Assembly: GCF_001295925.1 (NCBI RefSeq)
Contig: NZ_LJHQ01000011.1
Location: 62,001-126,000 of the forward strand
DNA length: 64,000 nucleotides
Direction of reading: 5' to 3'
Source: Allobosea sp. AAP35
GTDB lineage: Bacteria > Pseudomonadota > Alphaproteobacteria > Rhizobiales > Beijerinckiaceae
The position numbers were made by a program, and so were the translations under genes. The notes under the pieces were generated by a model. That model was given only the letters and a program-made list of their open reading frames with translations, had not been told where the DNA came from and did no database searches. Position 1 is the first letter of the stretch, and each line of letters starts with the position of its first letter. This document shows, in pieces, positions 17,170 to 26,039 of this stretch.

Positions 17170-18564
17170 ATGACCATCGCGACCACGGACACGCCCGTGC
17201 TGCCCGCCGCCAGCCTTCCGACGCTGGCGGAGGCGACGCGCGTCTGGATGAAGATCGGCCTGCTCTCCTTTGGCGGGCCGGCCGGGCAGATCGCCCTGAT
17301 GCACAAGGAACTGGTCGAGGAGCGGCGCTGGATTGGCGAGGAGCGGTTCCTGCACGCGCTGAACTATTGCATGCTGCTGCCGGGCCCCGAGGCACAGCAA
17401 TTGGCCGTCTATATCGGCTGGCTGATGCACCGCACGATTGGCGGGCTGATCGCCGGGCTGCTCTTCATCCTGCCCGGCGCGCTGGTGATGCTGGGGCTGA
17501 GCATCCTCTACGTGCTCTATCGCGAGGTGCCGGTTGTCGACGGCGTGTTCTTCGGGGTGAAGGCGGCGGTGCTTGCCGTCGTCATCGAGGCAGGCCTGCG
17601 TATCAGCCGGCGGGCGCTGAAGAACCGGGCGATGGTCGCGATCGCGGTTGCCGCCTTCGTCGCGATCTTCCTGTTCAAGGTGCCGTTTCCGGCGATCATC
17701 CTGGCGGCGGGCCTCATCGGCTGGATCGGCCATCGGCTGTCACCGGCGCTGTTTGGCGCAGGGAACGGCCATGGCAAGGCGGGACCGCCGGTGACGGGCA
17801 TTGTCGATGCCCTGTTTGCGCGCGGCGAGCTCGGCCATGTCCGGCCTTCGACCGGAAAGGCGTTGCGCACGCTGGCGATCTGGTTGCCGCTCTGGCTGGG
17901 GCCGGTGCTGCTGCTTGGACTCTGGACCGGCAGCGGCAGCGTCTGGACGCAGATCGGCGCCTTCTTCAGCACGATGGCGGTCGTGACCTTCGGCGGGGCC
18001 TATGCGGTGCTGGCCTATGTCGCGCAGGCGGCGGTCGAGACCCATGGCTGGCTGCGCGCCGGCGAGATGATCGACGGGCTGGGCCTGGCCGAGACGACGC
18101 CGGGCCCGCTGATCCTGGTGCTGCAATTCGTCGGGTTTCTGGCCGGATTCCGAACGCCAGGGGACTTGCCGCCGCTGCTGGCGGGGGGGCTGGGGGCGCT
18201 GCTGACGCTCTGGGTGACGTTTGCGCCCTGCTTTCTCTGGATCTTCCTGGGCGGTCCCTATGTCGAGGCGCTGCGCGGCAACAAGGCCCTGTCGGCGGCC
18301 CTGAGCGCGATCACGGCGGCCGTCGTCGGCGTGATCATGAACCTGGCCTTGTGGTTCGGCCTGCACGTCGTGTTTCGGCAGGTGCGGCCGGTCGAGATCT
18401 TCGGCCTGTCGCCCGACTGGCCGGTGCTGGCCTCGCTCGACTGGCGGGCGGCGCTTCTGTCGATCGGCGCGATGGTCGCGATGCTGCGCTTCAAGCTCGG
18501 CATGGTCCCGACGCTCGCCATCTGCGCGGTGGCGGGTGTCCTGCTGACGCGCCTGGCACCCTGA
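17170..18564 (+). CDS. chrA: Chromate efflux transporter ChrA
   Basis: A 464-residue inner-membrane protein of the CHR family (long-chain type) with two homologous halves. Each half carries the family motifs: GGPAGQIALMHKELVE followed by LNYCMLLPGPEAQQLA near 34-70 in the first, and FGGAYAVLAYVAQ with GLAETTPGPLILVLQFVGF near 278-325 in the second. It exports chromate by proton-coupled transport in characterised members. The ATG at 17170 directly follows the chrB stop; an earlier ATG lies within chrB. Low-level chromate or sulfate-analogue export is the expected role. Confidence 0.92.
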   Translation: MTIATTDTPVLPAASLPTLAEATRVWMKIGLLSFGGPAGQIALMHKELVEERRWIGEERFLHALNYCMLLPGPEAQQLAVYIGWLMHRTIGGLIAGLLFILPGALVMLGLSILYVLYREVPVVDGVFFGVKAAVLAVVIEAGLRISRRALKNRAMVAIAVAAFVAIFLFKVPFPAIILAAGLIGWIGHRLSPALFGAGNGHGKAGPPVTGIVDALFARGELGHVRPSTGKALRTLAIWLPLWLGPVLLLGLWTGSGSVWTQIGAFFSTMAVVTFGGAYAVLAYVAQAAVETHGWLRAGEMIDGLGLAETTPGPLILVLQFVGFLAGFRTPGDLPPLLAGGLGALLTLWVTFAPCFLWIFLGGPYVEALRGNKALSAALSAITAAVVGVIMNLALWFGLHVVFRQVRPVEIFGLSPDWPVLASLDWRAALLSIGAMVAMLRFKLGMVPTLAICAVAGVLLTRLAP

Positions 18565-18573
18565 CGTCTGCAA

Positions 18574-18891
18574 TCAGGGCCGGGGCGCCTCGTCGCGCTC
18601 GATGATGCGGTATTCGGCGTCGATGATCTCGTCGCGTCCACCCTGGCGGCCCTGCGGCGGAAACGGGCCGGGTTGACCGAAGCCGGCCGCCTTCATCCGG
18701 GCGCGCAGCCGCCAGACCGCGATCGTGCCGACGATCGCGACCACGGGGATGAGGATCAAGGCGAGGCTGGCGGCGACCAGGAACAGCACCACGCCGACGG
18801 CGAGGCTTGCCGCCATCGCCAGCCAGGCGGCCCAGCGCGGCATGCGGGCGGCGCGACCGTTCAGCTGTTCTTGGAAGTTGACGCGGACCAT
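18574..18891 (-). CDS. Small two-helix membrane protein, unknown
   Basis: A 105-residue protein with one long or two adjacent hydrophobic segments (about 19-62), a basic stretch RLRARMK (about 63-69) and a hydrophilic C-terminus rich in Gly, Arg and acidic residues with a DEIIDAEYRIIERDE segment. Similar IIDAEYR-type tails occur in small alphaproteobacterial membrane proteins of unknown role. It converges with chrA, with nine bases between the stops. Function not recognised. Confidence 0.7.
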   Translation of the reverse strand: MVRVNFQEQLNGRAARMPRWAAWLAMAASLAVGVVLFLVAASLALILIPVVAIVGTIAVWRLRARMKAAGFGQPGPFPPQGRQGGRDEIIDAEYRIIERDEAPRP

Positions 18892-18982
18892 GTCGCTTTC
18901 GTCCTGTTGCGGAAGCCGTGAATTTAGGAACGAATTGCGGCGAAGGCGAGATTGCCTTGCGGGCCTGCTTTATGCCTGCGGG

Positions 18983-20176
18983 TCAGCCGTCGCGCCATTC
19001 ATAGAGCCAGTCATAGCGGTCGCGCATCCCCCGCGCGCCCAGGCGCGCCAGGGCGATGTCGCGCCCCAGGCTCAAAGGCCAGCCGAGATGGAAGACCCGG
19101 CCATTGCCGCGGCTGGCATCCTGGACCCGCGCGACACGGGCCGCGCGCGCCGCTGCATAGGCGGCCAGGGCGGAGGGCACGCCGCCGGCCCCGTCCGCCT
19201 CCAGCGCCTGGGCCAGCAGGCGCGCCAGCACGGCGGCATCCTCGATCGCCAGCGATGCGCCCTGCGCCAGGAAGGGCAGGACCGGATGGGCGGCATCGCC
19301 AAGCAGCGCGACCCGGCCCCTGGCCATGGCGGCGGGCTTGCGATCGAACAGCGACCAGACCTGCCAGCCGCTCGCGGCCTCGGCCAATTCGCGCAAGGGT
19401 TTTGAGGCGCCAGCGATATGCGAGGCGAGCATGTTGGCCTCACCGTCGCGCGACCAGCCTTCGCGGGCCTCCCGTGCCCGGCGAACGATGACGAGATTGG
19501 TCTCGCGCCCACCCGCGACCGGGTAATGCACGGCGTGGCGACCGGGCCCGAGATGCAGCGTGACGCCGGGTCTTTCGCCCGTGGAACCCGCCTTCGTGCC
19601 GGGTGCGAGCGCGCGCCAGGCCTCGTAGCCTGTGAAGACCGGGGGCGCGGTGTCGCCGCAGAGATCCCGAACCCGCGACCACAAGCCGTCCGCGCCGATC
19701 AGGCCGAGGCCGTGAAGGCTTTCACCCTGGCCGTTCTGCCCGGTCAGCGTGGTCGAGACGCCCTCGCCATCCTGCGCCATCGTCTCGACGCCACGGCCAA
19801 CGACGAGGCGGATATTGGGCATGGCGCGGGCGGCATCGAGCAGCACCATATGGAGGTCGCTGCGCTTCAGCAGGCGGTAGGGGATCGCCAGTGCCGCCGG
19901 GTCGGTGGGCATGGCGAGGAGTTCGCGGCCGTCCGCCCAGCGCCGGATCGTCAACCCCTGCGAACTGACGCCGACGCGCTTGAGCGGCAGCGTCAGATCG
20001 AGCCCATCGAGCACGCGCCCCGCATTGGGGCCGATCTGCAGCCCGGCGCCGAGCTCGCCGAAACCGGTGCGCTTCTCGATGACGGTGGCAGCGATGCCGC
20101 GCCGCGCCAGCGACAGCGCCATGGTCAGCCCGCCGATACCGGCACCGGCGATCAGGAAATGCGGAACAGAGACCAA
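18983..20176 (-). CDS. FAD-dependent aromatic monooxygenase (salicylate/3-hydroxybenzoate hydroxylase-like)
   Basis: A 397-residue flavoprotein of the group A hydroxylases. The dinucleotide-binding motif is AGAGIGGLTMALSLARRG (about 10-27), and the second FAD motif is LLGDAAHPVLPFLAQGASLAIEDA (about 290-313). Members hydroxylate aromatic acids such as salicylate or 3-hydroxybenzoate using NAD(P)H and oxygen. There is no aromatic ring-cleavage gene nearby, so the substrate is open, and a role in ubiquinone-type hydroxylation cannot be excluded. No cotranscribed neighbour is evident. Confidence 0.85.
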   Translation of the reverse strand: MVSVPHFLIAGAGIGGLTMALSLARRGIAATVIEKRTGFGELGAGLQIGPNAGRVLDGLDLTLPLKRVGVSSQGLTIRRWADGRELLAMPTDPAALAIPYRLLKRSDLHMVLLDAARAMPNIRLVVGRGVETMAQDGEGVSTTLTGQNGQGESLHGLGLIGADGLWSRVRDLCGDTAPPVFTGYEAWRALAPGTKAGSTGERPGVTLHLGPGRHAVHYPVAGGRETNLVIVRRAREAREGWSRDGEANMLASHIAGASKPLRELAEAASGWQVWSLFDRKPAAMARGRVALLGDAAHPVLPFLAQGASLAIEDAAVLARLLAQALEADGAGGVPSALAAYAAARAARVARVQDASRGNGRVFHLGWPLSLGRDIALARLGARGMRDRYDWLYEWRDG

Positions 20177-20257
20177 GTCGAGGCTTTCACAACCAAATCG
20201 GGAGGGGCGCGCCGGCCCGTTCCGGGGAGCTGGTCTGTGCCGACAGGAGGAGTGTTC

Positions 20258-20512
20258 TCAGGCCGCGGCCTGGGCCGTCTCGTGATGCGCGCATTCCGGG
20301 GGAGAGCAGGCGCCCGCCTTCAGCGCTGCGTCGAATTTGTAGAGCGTCGAGCAATAGGAGCAGACGATCTCGTGATCGGCGCCCATGTCGAGATAAATAT
20401 GGGGATGATCGAAGGGCGGCTTGGCGCCGATGCACATGAACTCGCGCGCGCCGACATGGATGACGGCGACGCCGGGCTCGTTGTGGAAATGCGGAATGCC
20501 GTGATCGGCCAT
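20258..20512 (-). CDS. Zinc-finger domain protein (zf-CHCC type, NDUFS6-like)
   Basis: An 84-residue soluble protein. Histidine-rich N-terminus (ADHGIPHFHN) is followed by FMCIGAKPPFDHPHIYLDMG and EIVCSYCSTLYKFD, which carry the Cys/His zinc ligands of the zf-CHCC family (the bacterial counterpart of the complex I subunit NDUFS6). Start at the ATG ending at 20512; upstream translation would read into noncoding DNA. The gene is alone between the FAD monooxygenase and the DUF1624 gene. A role in respiratory complex I assembly is inferred only from family. Confidence 0.85.
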   Translation of the reverse strand: MADHGIPHFHNEPGVAVIHVGAREFMCIGAKPPFDHPHIYLDMGADHEIVCSYCSTLYKFDAALKAGACSPPECAHHETAQAAA

Positions 20513-20585
20513 GATCGTCGCTCTTGTTGCGTGATGTGGCCGCAAGCTACCGCGCCGGGCCGCACGGCGCCAGTGCACGATTGTC

Positions 20586-21569
20586 TCAGCGCGGTGCCGC
20601 CGGACGCAGGCAGGCCTGGGCAAGGGCAGCGACCCGGTCACGCTGCGCCTGGTCGAGCGTGTCGGTGAGCGTCTGCCGCCAGAGGCTCTCGGCTTTCAGC
20701 GAATCGACTGTGCAGGCGCAGAGCCGCTCACAGGCATCGGCGCCGAGCGGTCCCTCCGCGCAGCTGCGCTGGCAGGAGAGCATGAAGGGCCGCTCTTCCG
20801 AAACGGGCGCTGCCGGCATCATCTGCAGCGCCAGCATCAGAGTGCCGATGAAGACCGGCTGGTGGACGAGATAGACCAGGAGGCTGTGCCGGCCGCCCCA
20901 GACCAGGATCCGCGCTGGCCAGCCCGAGGCGCGCCAGCTCGCGAGCCGCATGCCTGCCAGCCGGGGCCCCGCCAGCCGCGCCAGCACGAGGCCGCTGAGG
21001 ACGCAGCCGAACCAGGGGAAGACCGGCACGAAATCGGCGGTGGCGATCGGGGCGTGGGAGAAGCCGAGCCAGGCGAGGGCGCGTTCGTCGAGCAGCGGAT
21101 GAGAGACGACGAACGGAAGCGCGAAGGCGACAACGGCCGCGCCGGCGACCGCGACGATCGGCAGGCGCAGGAAGGGCAAGGCGAGCACGCTGCCCAGCGC
21201 GACATGATGCAGGATGCCGAAGAAGATGAAGCTGCGCGGCATCGCAAAGAACGTGGCGAGCGTGACCAGCGCGGCAGCGGCTGCGACCATGGCGAGGCGC
21301 TTCAGGAAGGCGGGGCGGTTCAGGCCGTTCCGGGTGGCCAGCACGAGGCTGATTCCGACGAGCGTCAGGAAGGAGCCGGCGATCAGCCGCGCGAACGCGC
21401 GCCAGCCGGGCTCGGAGGGCACATCGGTCTCGATCAGCCCGAAATAGGAGAGATCATAGGCAAAATGGAAGACGAACATCGCCAGCAGCGCGAGACCACG
21501 GGCGAGATCGACGACCTCCAGCCGCAGGCGCGGCAAGGGGGTGGCAGCGGGGGACGGGACGGCGCTCAT
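20586..21569 (-). CDS. DUF1624 membrane protein with cysteine-rich tail
   Basis: About 327 residues. The membrane part (about 15-260) has roughly eight helices and opens with VVDLARGLALLAMFVFHFAYDLSYFG, the DUF1624/YeiB-like acyltransferase-type signature with a His in helix 1. After it comes a hydrophilic tail of about 65 residues with six cysteines in the spacing CX3CX9CX3CXC plus one later, which I do not recognise as part of the family. Start at the ATG ending at 21569, preceded by AAGG; another ATG lies 12 bases upstream. Likely transfers an acyl group across the membrane, by family. Confidence 0.75.
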   Translation of the reverse strand: MSAVPSPAATPLPRLRLEVVDLARGLALLAMFVFHFAYDLSYFGLIETDVPSEPGWRAFARLIAGSFLTLVGISLVLATRNGLNRPAFLKRLAMVAAAAALVTLATFFAMPRSFIFFGILHHVALGSVLALPFLRLPIVAVAGAAVVAFALPFVVSHPLLDERALAWLGFSHAPIATADFVPVFPWFGCVLSGLVLARLAGPRLAGMRLASWRASGWPARILVWGGRHSLLVYLVHQPVFIGTLMLALQMMPAAPVSEERPFMLSCQRSCAEGPLGADACERLCACTVDSLKAESLWRQTLTDTLDQAQRDRVAALAQACLRPAAPR

Positions 21570-21665
21570 GGCGGCCTTCATAGGCAGGCTGCAGCGCAAC
21601 CGCTACCCAAGGCGGAGCGTTGGTGGCAAGGGAGAGCGCAATTCCCGCGACGATAACGGACCGCC

Positions 21666-22433
21666 ATGCAGACCTTCTCTTCCGACGGCGTGACACTCGC
21701 CTTCATCGATCTCGCTCCGACGGTGGATGTGGACCAGCACGAGACGGTCATGCTCGTGCATGGTTTCGGCTCCAGCCACATGGTCAACTGGGTCAACACG
21801 CAATGGACGAAGACGTTGACGCATGCCGGCTATCGCGTCGTCGCGCTCGACAATCGCGGCCATGGCCAGAGCCAGAAGCTCTATGAGCCGGAAGCCTATT
21901 CCTCGCAGATCATGGCGGAGGATGTGCGGCGTTTGATGGACCATCTCGCCATCCCGCGCGCCGCCGTGATGGGCTATTCGATGGGGGCGCGGATTGCCGC
22001 GCATCTGGCGCTGGCGCATCCGCAGCGGCTGAATGCACTGCTGCTTGGCGGGCTCGGCATCCATCTGGTCGAGGGCGTCGGCCTGCCGCTGGGCATCGCG
22101 GATGCCATGGAGGCGCCCTCGCTCGACGGCCTCACCGACCCGATGCAGCGGATGTTCCGGGCCTTCGCCGAGGCGACGAAGAGCGACCTCAAGGCGCTCG
22201 CCGCCTGCATCAGGGGCTCGCGGCAAACCCTGAGCGAAGCCGAGGTCGGGCGCATCGCGGTCCCCACGCTCGTCAGCGTCGGCACGACGGACGACGTCGC
22301 GGGCTCGGGCCCGGCGCTGGCGCGGCTGATTCCGGGGGCTGAAGCCTTCGACATCATGGGGCGCGACCACAACCTCGCCGTTGGCGACAAGACACACAAG
22401 CAGGCGGTGCTCGCTTTTCTGTCGGGCTTGTGA
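21666..22433 (+). CDS. Alpha/beta hydrolase
   Basis: A 255-residue alpha/beta-hydrolase-fold enzyme. The oxyanion-region motif is VHGFGSSHMVNW (about 31-42); the nucleophile is Ser105 in GYSMG; the acid is likely Asp in VGTTDDV (about 205) and the base His in GRDHNLAVGD (about 237). DNRGHGQS (about 62-69) is typical of the epoxide hydrolase and haloperoxidase-like subgroup. No signal peptide is visible, so it is probably cytoplasmic. Substrate cannot be read. Divergent from the DUF1624 gene. Confidence 0.87.
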   Translation: MQTFSSDGVTLAFIDLAPTVDVDQHETVMLVHGFGSSHMVNWVNTQWTKTLTHAGYRVVALDNRGHGQSQKLYEPEAYSSQIMAEDVRRLMDHLAIPRAAVMGYSMGARIAAHLALAHPQRLNALLLGGLGIHLVEGVGLPLGIADAMEAPSLDGLTDPMQRMFRAFAEATKSDLKALAACIRGSRQTLSEAEVGRIAVPTLVSVGTTDDVAGSGPALARLIPGAEAFDIMGRDHNLAVGDKTHKQAVLAFLSGL

Positions 22434-22609
22434 AGACGCGCCGCGTCACGCCGGAATCCGAGTCCGGCCAAGGGGTTGTCGGATCCTTTTGACAAACCGA
22501 ATCCGGCGCACCACATGCCCGGTAGCCATGGCGCCGAAAAGCAATTGGCGGCGATCGGTCGTCGGGTGCTAGTGTTTGCGTCGTCAACGCGCTTTTGCGG
22601 AGAAAAACC

Positions 22610-23458
22610 ATGTCGTCAGGGCGTATGGGCGCGGAAGCGCGCGATCATGCGACCGGTCTCGACCGGATCGACCCCGTCTGGTTCAGGCTGCGGCGCGAGG
22701 CCGAGGCCGCGGTCGCCGCCGAGCCGGCGCTGGGCAGCCTGATCGTCGCCTCCGTGCTCAACCAGCCGAGCTTCGAAGCCGCCGTCGGCCACCGAGTCGC
22801 GGCTCGGCTCGGCCATCCCGCTGTGACAGCCGATCTGATCGAGCAGGCCTTCGCCGAGGCACTGGCTGCGGATGCGATGATGGGGGCGGGCATGCGCGCC
22901 GACGTCGCCGCCGTGCTCGACCGCGACCCCGCCTGCTACCGCGTGCTCGAGCCGCTGTTGTTCTTCAAGGGCTTCCACGCCCTGCAATGCCACCGGCTGG
23001 CGCATTGGCTGTGGCGGCGCGACCGGCGCGATTTCGCGCTGTACCTGCAAAGCCGCGCCTCCGAAGTCTTCCAGACCGACATCAACCCGGCCGCCATCAT
23101 CGGCAAGGGCATCTTCCTCGACCATGCCACGGGGCTCGTCGTCGGCGAGACGGCCGTCATCGAGGACGACGTCTCGCTGCTGCATGGCGTGACGCTGGGC
23201 GGCACCGGCAAGCAGGGCGGCGACCGGCACCCCAAGATCCGCCAGGGCGTGCTGATCGGCGCCGGTGCCAAAATCCTTGGCAACATCGAGGTCGGGCAGT
23301 GCTCGCGCGTCGCGGCGGGCTCGGTTGTGCTGACGGCGGTGCCGCGCAATAAGACGGTGGCCGGCGTCCCCGCCAAGGTCGTCGGCGAGGCTGGCTGCGC
23401 CGAGCCTTCGCGTTCGATGGACCAGATCCTGGAAGGCGGCTGCGGCGCCTATATCTGA
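22610..23458 (+). CDS. cysE: Serine O-acetyltransferase
   Basis: Makes O-acetylserine from serine and acetyl-CoA, the first step of cysteine synthesis, in the cytoplasm. The 282-residue product has the N-terminal helical domain (about 1-140) and the left-handed beta-helix made of hexapeptide repeats (about 155-260), with the conserved HALQCHRLAHWLW, DINPAAIIGKGIFLDHATG and HPKIRQGVLIGAGAKILGN segments. The C-terminus ends in Tyr-Ile, as expected for members that dock into cysteine synthase. ATG at 22610 chosen because GGAG lies seven bases upstream. It precedes a DUF3126 gene by 145 bp. Confidence 0.95.
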   Translation: MSSGRMGAEARDHATGLDRIDPVWFRLRREAEAAVAAEPALGSLIVASVLNQPSFEAAVGHRVAARLGHPAVTADLIEQAFAEALAADAMMGAGMRADVAAVLDRDPACYRVLEPLLFFKGFHALQCHRLAHWLWRRDRRDFALYLQSRASEVFQTDINPAAIIGKGIFLDHATGLVVGETAVIEDDVSLLHGVTLGGTGKQGGDRHPKIRQGVLIGAGAKILGNIEVGQCSRVAAGSVVLTAVPRNKTVAGVPAKVVGEAGCAEPSRSMDQILEGGCGAYI

Positions 23459-23603
23459 GGCGCATGGCGGCCCTTTCCGTGTTGTCCCCTTTACGAATCC
23501 AGCGCGGCTTCGTCCGTGCGCTCGTCTCCGTGGGTTGTCGGAAGAGGTTGCCCTCCCGGCCCGGTCATGGCATCGCTCCCGCCAACCGATGAGGACCGAC
23601 ACC

Positions 23604-23816
23604 ATGGACAAGACCGAACTCGCCAAGCTCGAGGGCTATCTGCGGCGCACCTTCAACAATCACGGCATCAGCGTGCGCGCGCGGATGAAGAAGAACGATT
23701 CCGCCGAGGTCTACCTCGCCGACGAGTTCATCGGCATCATCCATGTCGACGACGAGGACGGCGACCGCTCGTTCAATTTCACCATGGCGATCCTGGACGT
23801 CGATCTCGAAGACTGA
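23604..23816 (+). CDS. DUF3126 family protein
   Basis: A 70-residue soluble protein matching DUF3126: KTELAKLEGYLRRTFNN at the N-terminus, then VRARMKKNDSAEVYLADEFIG and an acidic EDGDRSFNF stretch. Such proteins are common just after cysE in this order. GAGG lies nine bases before the ATG. Function unknown. Confidence 0.85.
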   Translation: MDKTELAKLEGYLRRTFNNHGISVRARMKKNDSAEVYLADEFIGIIHVDDEDGDRSFNFTMAILDVDLED

Positions 23817-23977
23817 GCCCGCCGCGCCGGGAATGCTACTCCGGAGGCCGTCTGACGCGGCCTTCTGCGCTTCCAGTGCTCACGGACAGATGTCCGCTGC
23901 GCTCCGGTTCTCGAACGCCACGCCGGCCGACTCACCGGAGCGCATTCCGGAAGCGGCGGTCATGCGATGGTCGATGG

Positions 23978-24763
23978 TCAACGCATCATGCCGTCGATGG
24001 TGCGGCGGACGCCGCCGAGCATCAGTTCCCAATCGGCAATGATCGCGCGCGGGAAGCGGATATTCACATCCATGCCGCGATGCCGGAAGGTCACACGGCA
24101 GGGCTCGTCCAGATCCGGGCGGCCCGGCTCCGCTTTCGCGGCGTCGAGCGGGCAGCGGGCGGCAAAGCCGCGCCCGTCGGGCACAGAAACGTAAAGTTCG
24201 TCGCCCTCATAGGGCGAGCCTTTCCTGAAGCCGCGCACCACGAGACCGCCGGGATTGGACCAGACGGTCGGCGTCAGGAAGCGGGCATAGACCGATAGCT
24301 GCGTCTGCGGCTCGTTGACCTTGTCCTGCGGGCTCAGCGTCACCAGCAGGCGCTGGCGGCTCTGGAGCGCGGTCGGGCCGATCGCAGCGGGGCCGAGGCT
24401 CGGCCAGTCGAGCCGCAAGCGGACCATGCCGACGAGCCGGCTCGAATCGTCTGGTTCCGCCCCGGTCAGGTCCTGCGGAACCATCAACGCGATCGCGCCG
24501 ATGCGCGCCGGCTGTACGACGGTCTCCCGTTCCTCGCCCGGATGGGTCGCATACAGGGCCATGCCGGTGGCAAGCCCGCCGACCAGCATGATCGCCGCAG
24601 CCGCCTTCAGAACGGCTTGATCGGCGCGCGGCAAGGGCGGGGGCGGGCGCTTCAACCGTGCGCGCACGGCACCCGCCAGTCCGCTCGCCGGATGGCCGGG
24701 AAGCCCCTGGAGCGGGTGCGGGGAGGGCTGCACGGCCAGGTCCTGGGGATGATATGCGGTCAC
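23978..24763 (-). CDS. Hypothetical single-span membrane protein
   Basis: About 261 residues. A proline-rich cytoplasmic N-terminus (about 1-45) precedes one transmembrane helix (about 50-70, LKAAAAIMLVGGLATGMALYA), and the rest (about 75-261) is a beta-rich extracytoplasmic domain with GLVVRGFRKGSPYEGDELYV and a CPLDAAKAEPG...PCRVTF region containing two cysteines that could bridge. Start is uncertain: GTG at 24763 or ATG at 24802. No family recognised with confidence. Divergent from a small membrane protein gene, with CtrA-like TTAA elements in the shared upstream DNA. Confidence 0.7.
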   Translation of the reverse strand: MTAYHPQDLAVQPSPHPLQGLPGHPASGLAGAVRARLKRPPPPLPRADQAVLKAAAAIMLVGGLATGMALYATHPGEERETVVQPARIGAIALMVPQDLTGAEPDDSSRLVGMVRLRLDWPSLGPAAIGPTALQSRQRLLVTLSPQDKVNEPQTQLSVYARFLTPTVWSNPGGLVVRGFRKGSPYEGDELYVSVPDGRGFAARCPLDAAKAEPGRPDLDEPCRVTFRHRGMDVNIRFPRAIIADWELMLGGVRRTIDGMMR

Positions 24764-24809
24764 GGGCTCTCGCCTTCGGGGAAGCTGCCGCGATTGAAGC
24801 ATCGGCGCG

Positions 24810-24904
24810 TTAACGGGCCGTAAACCATGACGGCGTGGGTGGGGTGCGCGTGGGCTGGCGTTAACCATCGCTTCAGGCTTGTGTTCACACTTCGTAAACC
24901 ATGA
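24810..24904. promoter_or_regulatory. Candidate CtrA-like sites in a divergent promoter region
   Basis: Between two divergent genes lie TTAACGGGCCGTAAA (24810-24824, close to TTAA-N7-TTAA), a lone TTAACC (about 24861) and two copies of the 12-mer CGTAAACCATGA (24819-24830 and 24893-24904). The repeats are seen directly; assignment to CtrA is inference. Confidence 0.4.
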
Positions 24905-24944
24905 TGCAGCGTCGCAGGGTATCGCCCGTGGGAGCCCGCATGCC

Positions 24945-25271
24945 GTGACGATCGAACCCGCCGCGCTGGAGACGCTCCATTCGCTGTTCATCGGCTTTGC
25001 CTTCGCCGGGCTGCTCGCCAGTGCCTTCGAACTGTTCACCGCGCAGCGCGCCGATTTCCGGTTGCTGCAGGCAGGTGGGCTGGTGGCGGTGGCGAGCGTG
25101 CCGGTCGTGGTGTTCAGCGCGCCCTTCCTGATCCTGCGCAACACGGTGCGCGGCCGGCGGATCGAGGGGCGGCCCTTCGTCTTCGTGATGCTCGCCAGCA
25201 TGATCGCCTCGGTCTGGAGCATCTTCAGCGGCCGGGTCGTGCTCGATCTGCTGCACGTCCTCGGCTCTTGA
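24945..25271 (+). CDS. Small membrane protein of unknown function
   Basis: About 108 residues with helices near 13-30, 38-58 and 83-108. It opens with TIEPAALETLHSLFIGFAFAGLLASAFELF and contains a basic ILRNTVRGRRIEGRPF loop. This layout matches small uncharacterised membrane proteins of Hyphomicrobiales. A GTG at 24945 is the likely start (GGAG about 11 bases upstream); an earlier in-frame start at 24879 is possible. Followed 60 bp later by the gamma carbonic anhydrase gene. Function not recognised. Confidence 0.65.
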   Translation: MTIEPAALETLHSLFIGFAFAGLLASAFELFTAQRADFRLLQAGGLVAVASVPVVVFSAPFLILRNTVRGRRIEGRPFVFVMLASMIASVWSIFSGRVVLDLLHVLGS

Positions 25272-25331
25272 CGCCGCAGCCGCGAGGCAGGCACTCCTGA
25301 ATGCTGCCAGCGCGCTGCAAGGAAGCCCACG

Positions 25332-25862
25332 ATGCCGCTCTACGCTCTCGATGCACTAAGGCCGCAGACGCCGCCGCCGGGCCAATGGTGGCTGGCTCCC
25401 GATGCACATCTGATCGGCAAGGTCCGTATCGGCGCCGAGGTCGGGATCTGGTTTGGCGCAGTTCTTCGCGGCGACAATGAGTGGATCGAGATCGGCGCCG
25501 GCAGCAACATCCAGGAAGGCTGCGTGCTGCACACCGACATGGGCTTCCCCCTCGTCGTCGGCGAAGGCTGCACGGTGGGGCATCGCGCCATCCTGCATGG
25601 CTGCCTCATCGGCCAGAACAGCCTGATCGGAATGGGGGCCACCGTGCTCAACGGCGCGAAGATCGGCGCCAACAGCCTGGTCGGTGCCAATGCGCTGGTG
25701 ACGGAGGGCAAGGAATTTCCCGACAATTCGCTGATCGTCGGTGCGCCGGCCCGTGCGGTCCGAACGCTCGACGCGGCGGCGGCTGACGGTATCACCGCCT
25801 CGGCGCGGGGCTATGTCGCGCGCTGGAAGCAGTTTTCAGCGGGGCTCGTCAGGCTGGACTGA
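25332..25862 (+). CDS. Gamma-class carbonic anhydrase family protein
   Basis: A 176-residue left-handed beta-helix protein of the gamma carbonic anhydrase (CaiE/PaaY/YrdA) family. Hexapeptide repeats run from about 25 to 140. The three metal-site histidines are placed in CVLHTDMG and VGHRAILHGC as in the family, at subunit interfaces of the trimer. Activity varies among relatives, and some are inactive as carbonic anhydrases. It ends 17 bases before a strong terminator, so the transcript stops here. Confidence 0.9.
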   Translation: MPLYALDALRPQTPPPGQWWLAPDAHLIGKVRIGAEVGIWFGAVLRGDNEWIEIGAGSNIQEGCVLHTDMGFPLVVGEGCTVGHRAILHGCLIGQNSLIGMGATVLNGAKIGANSLVGANALVTEGKEFPDNSLIVGAPARAVRTLDAAAADGITASARGYVARWKQFSAGLVRLD

Positions 25863-25878
25863 TCGCGGACAAAAAGCA

Positions 25879-25907
25879 GGCCGGCCCCCTGGGGGAGGGG
25901 GCCGGCC
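25879..25907 (+). terminator. Intrinsic terminator after the gamma carbonic anhydrase gene
   Basis: A perfect 12-bp stem (GGCCGGCCCCCT pairing with AGGGGGCCGGCC) around a GGGGG loop, followed by ATTTTGG. On the other strand it is followed by CTTTTTG, so it could also stop transcription coming from the right. Confidence 0.85.
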
Positions 25908-26039
25908 ATTTTGGCGAAACCCGGCCGGGGGACGGGTGGGGGACGTGACCAAGCCTCGCCGTCCATGCGGAAGGGAGGCTGCCCCTTCCGGTCTCGTCAG
26001 GCAGCCGTCGCGTGGCGGCGGCCTTTGTGTCTGTGTCGC

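Noticed and set aside
17367-18605. Long plus-strand frame within chrA
   Set aside because: It is the wrong frame of chrA; the product is Arg/Gly/Ala-rich with no family signal.
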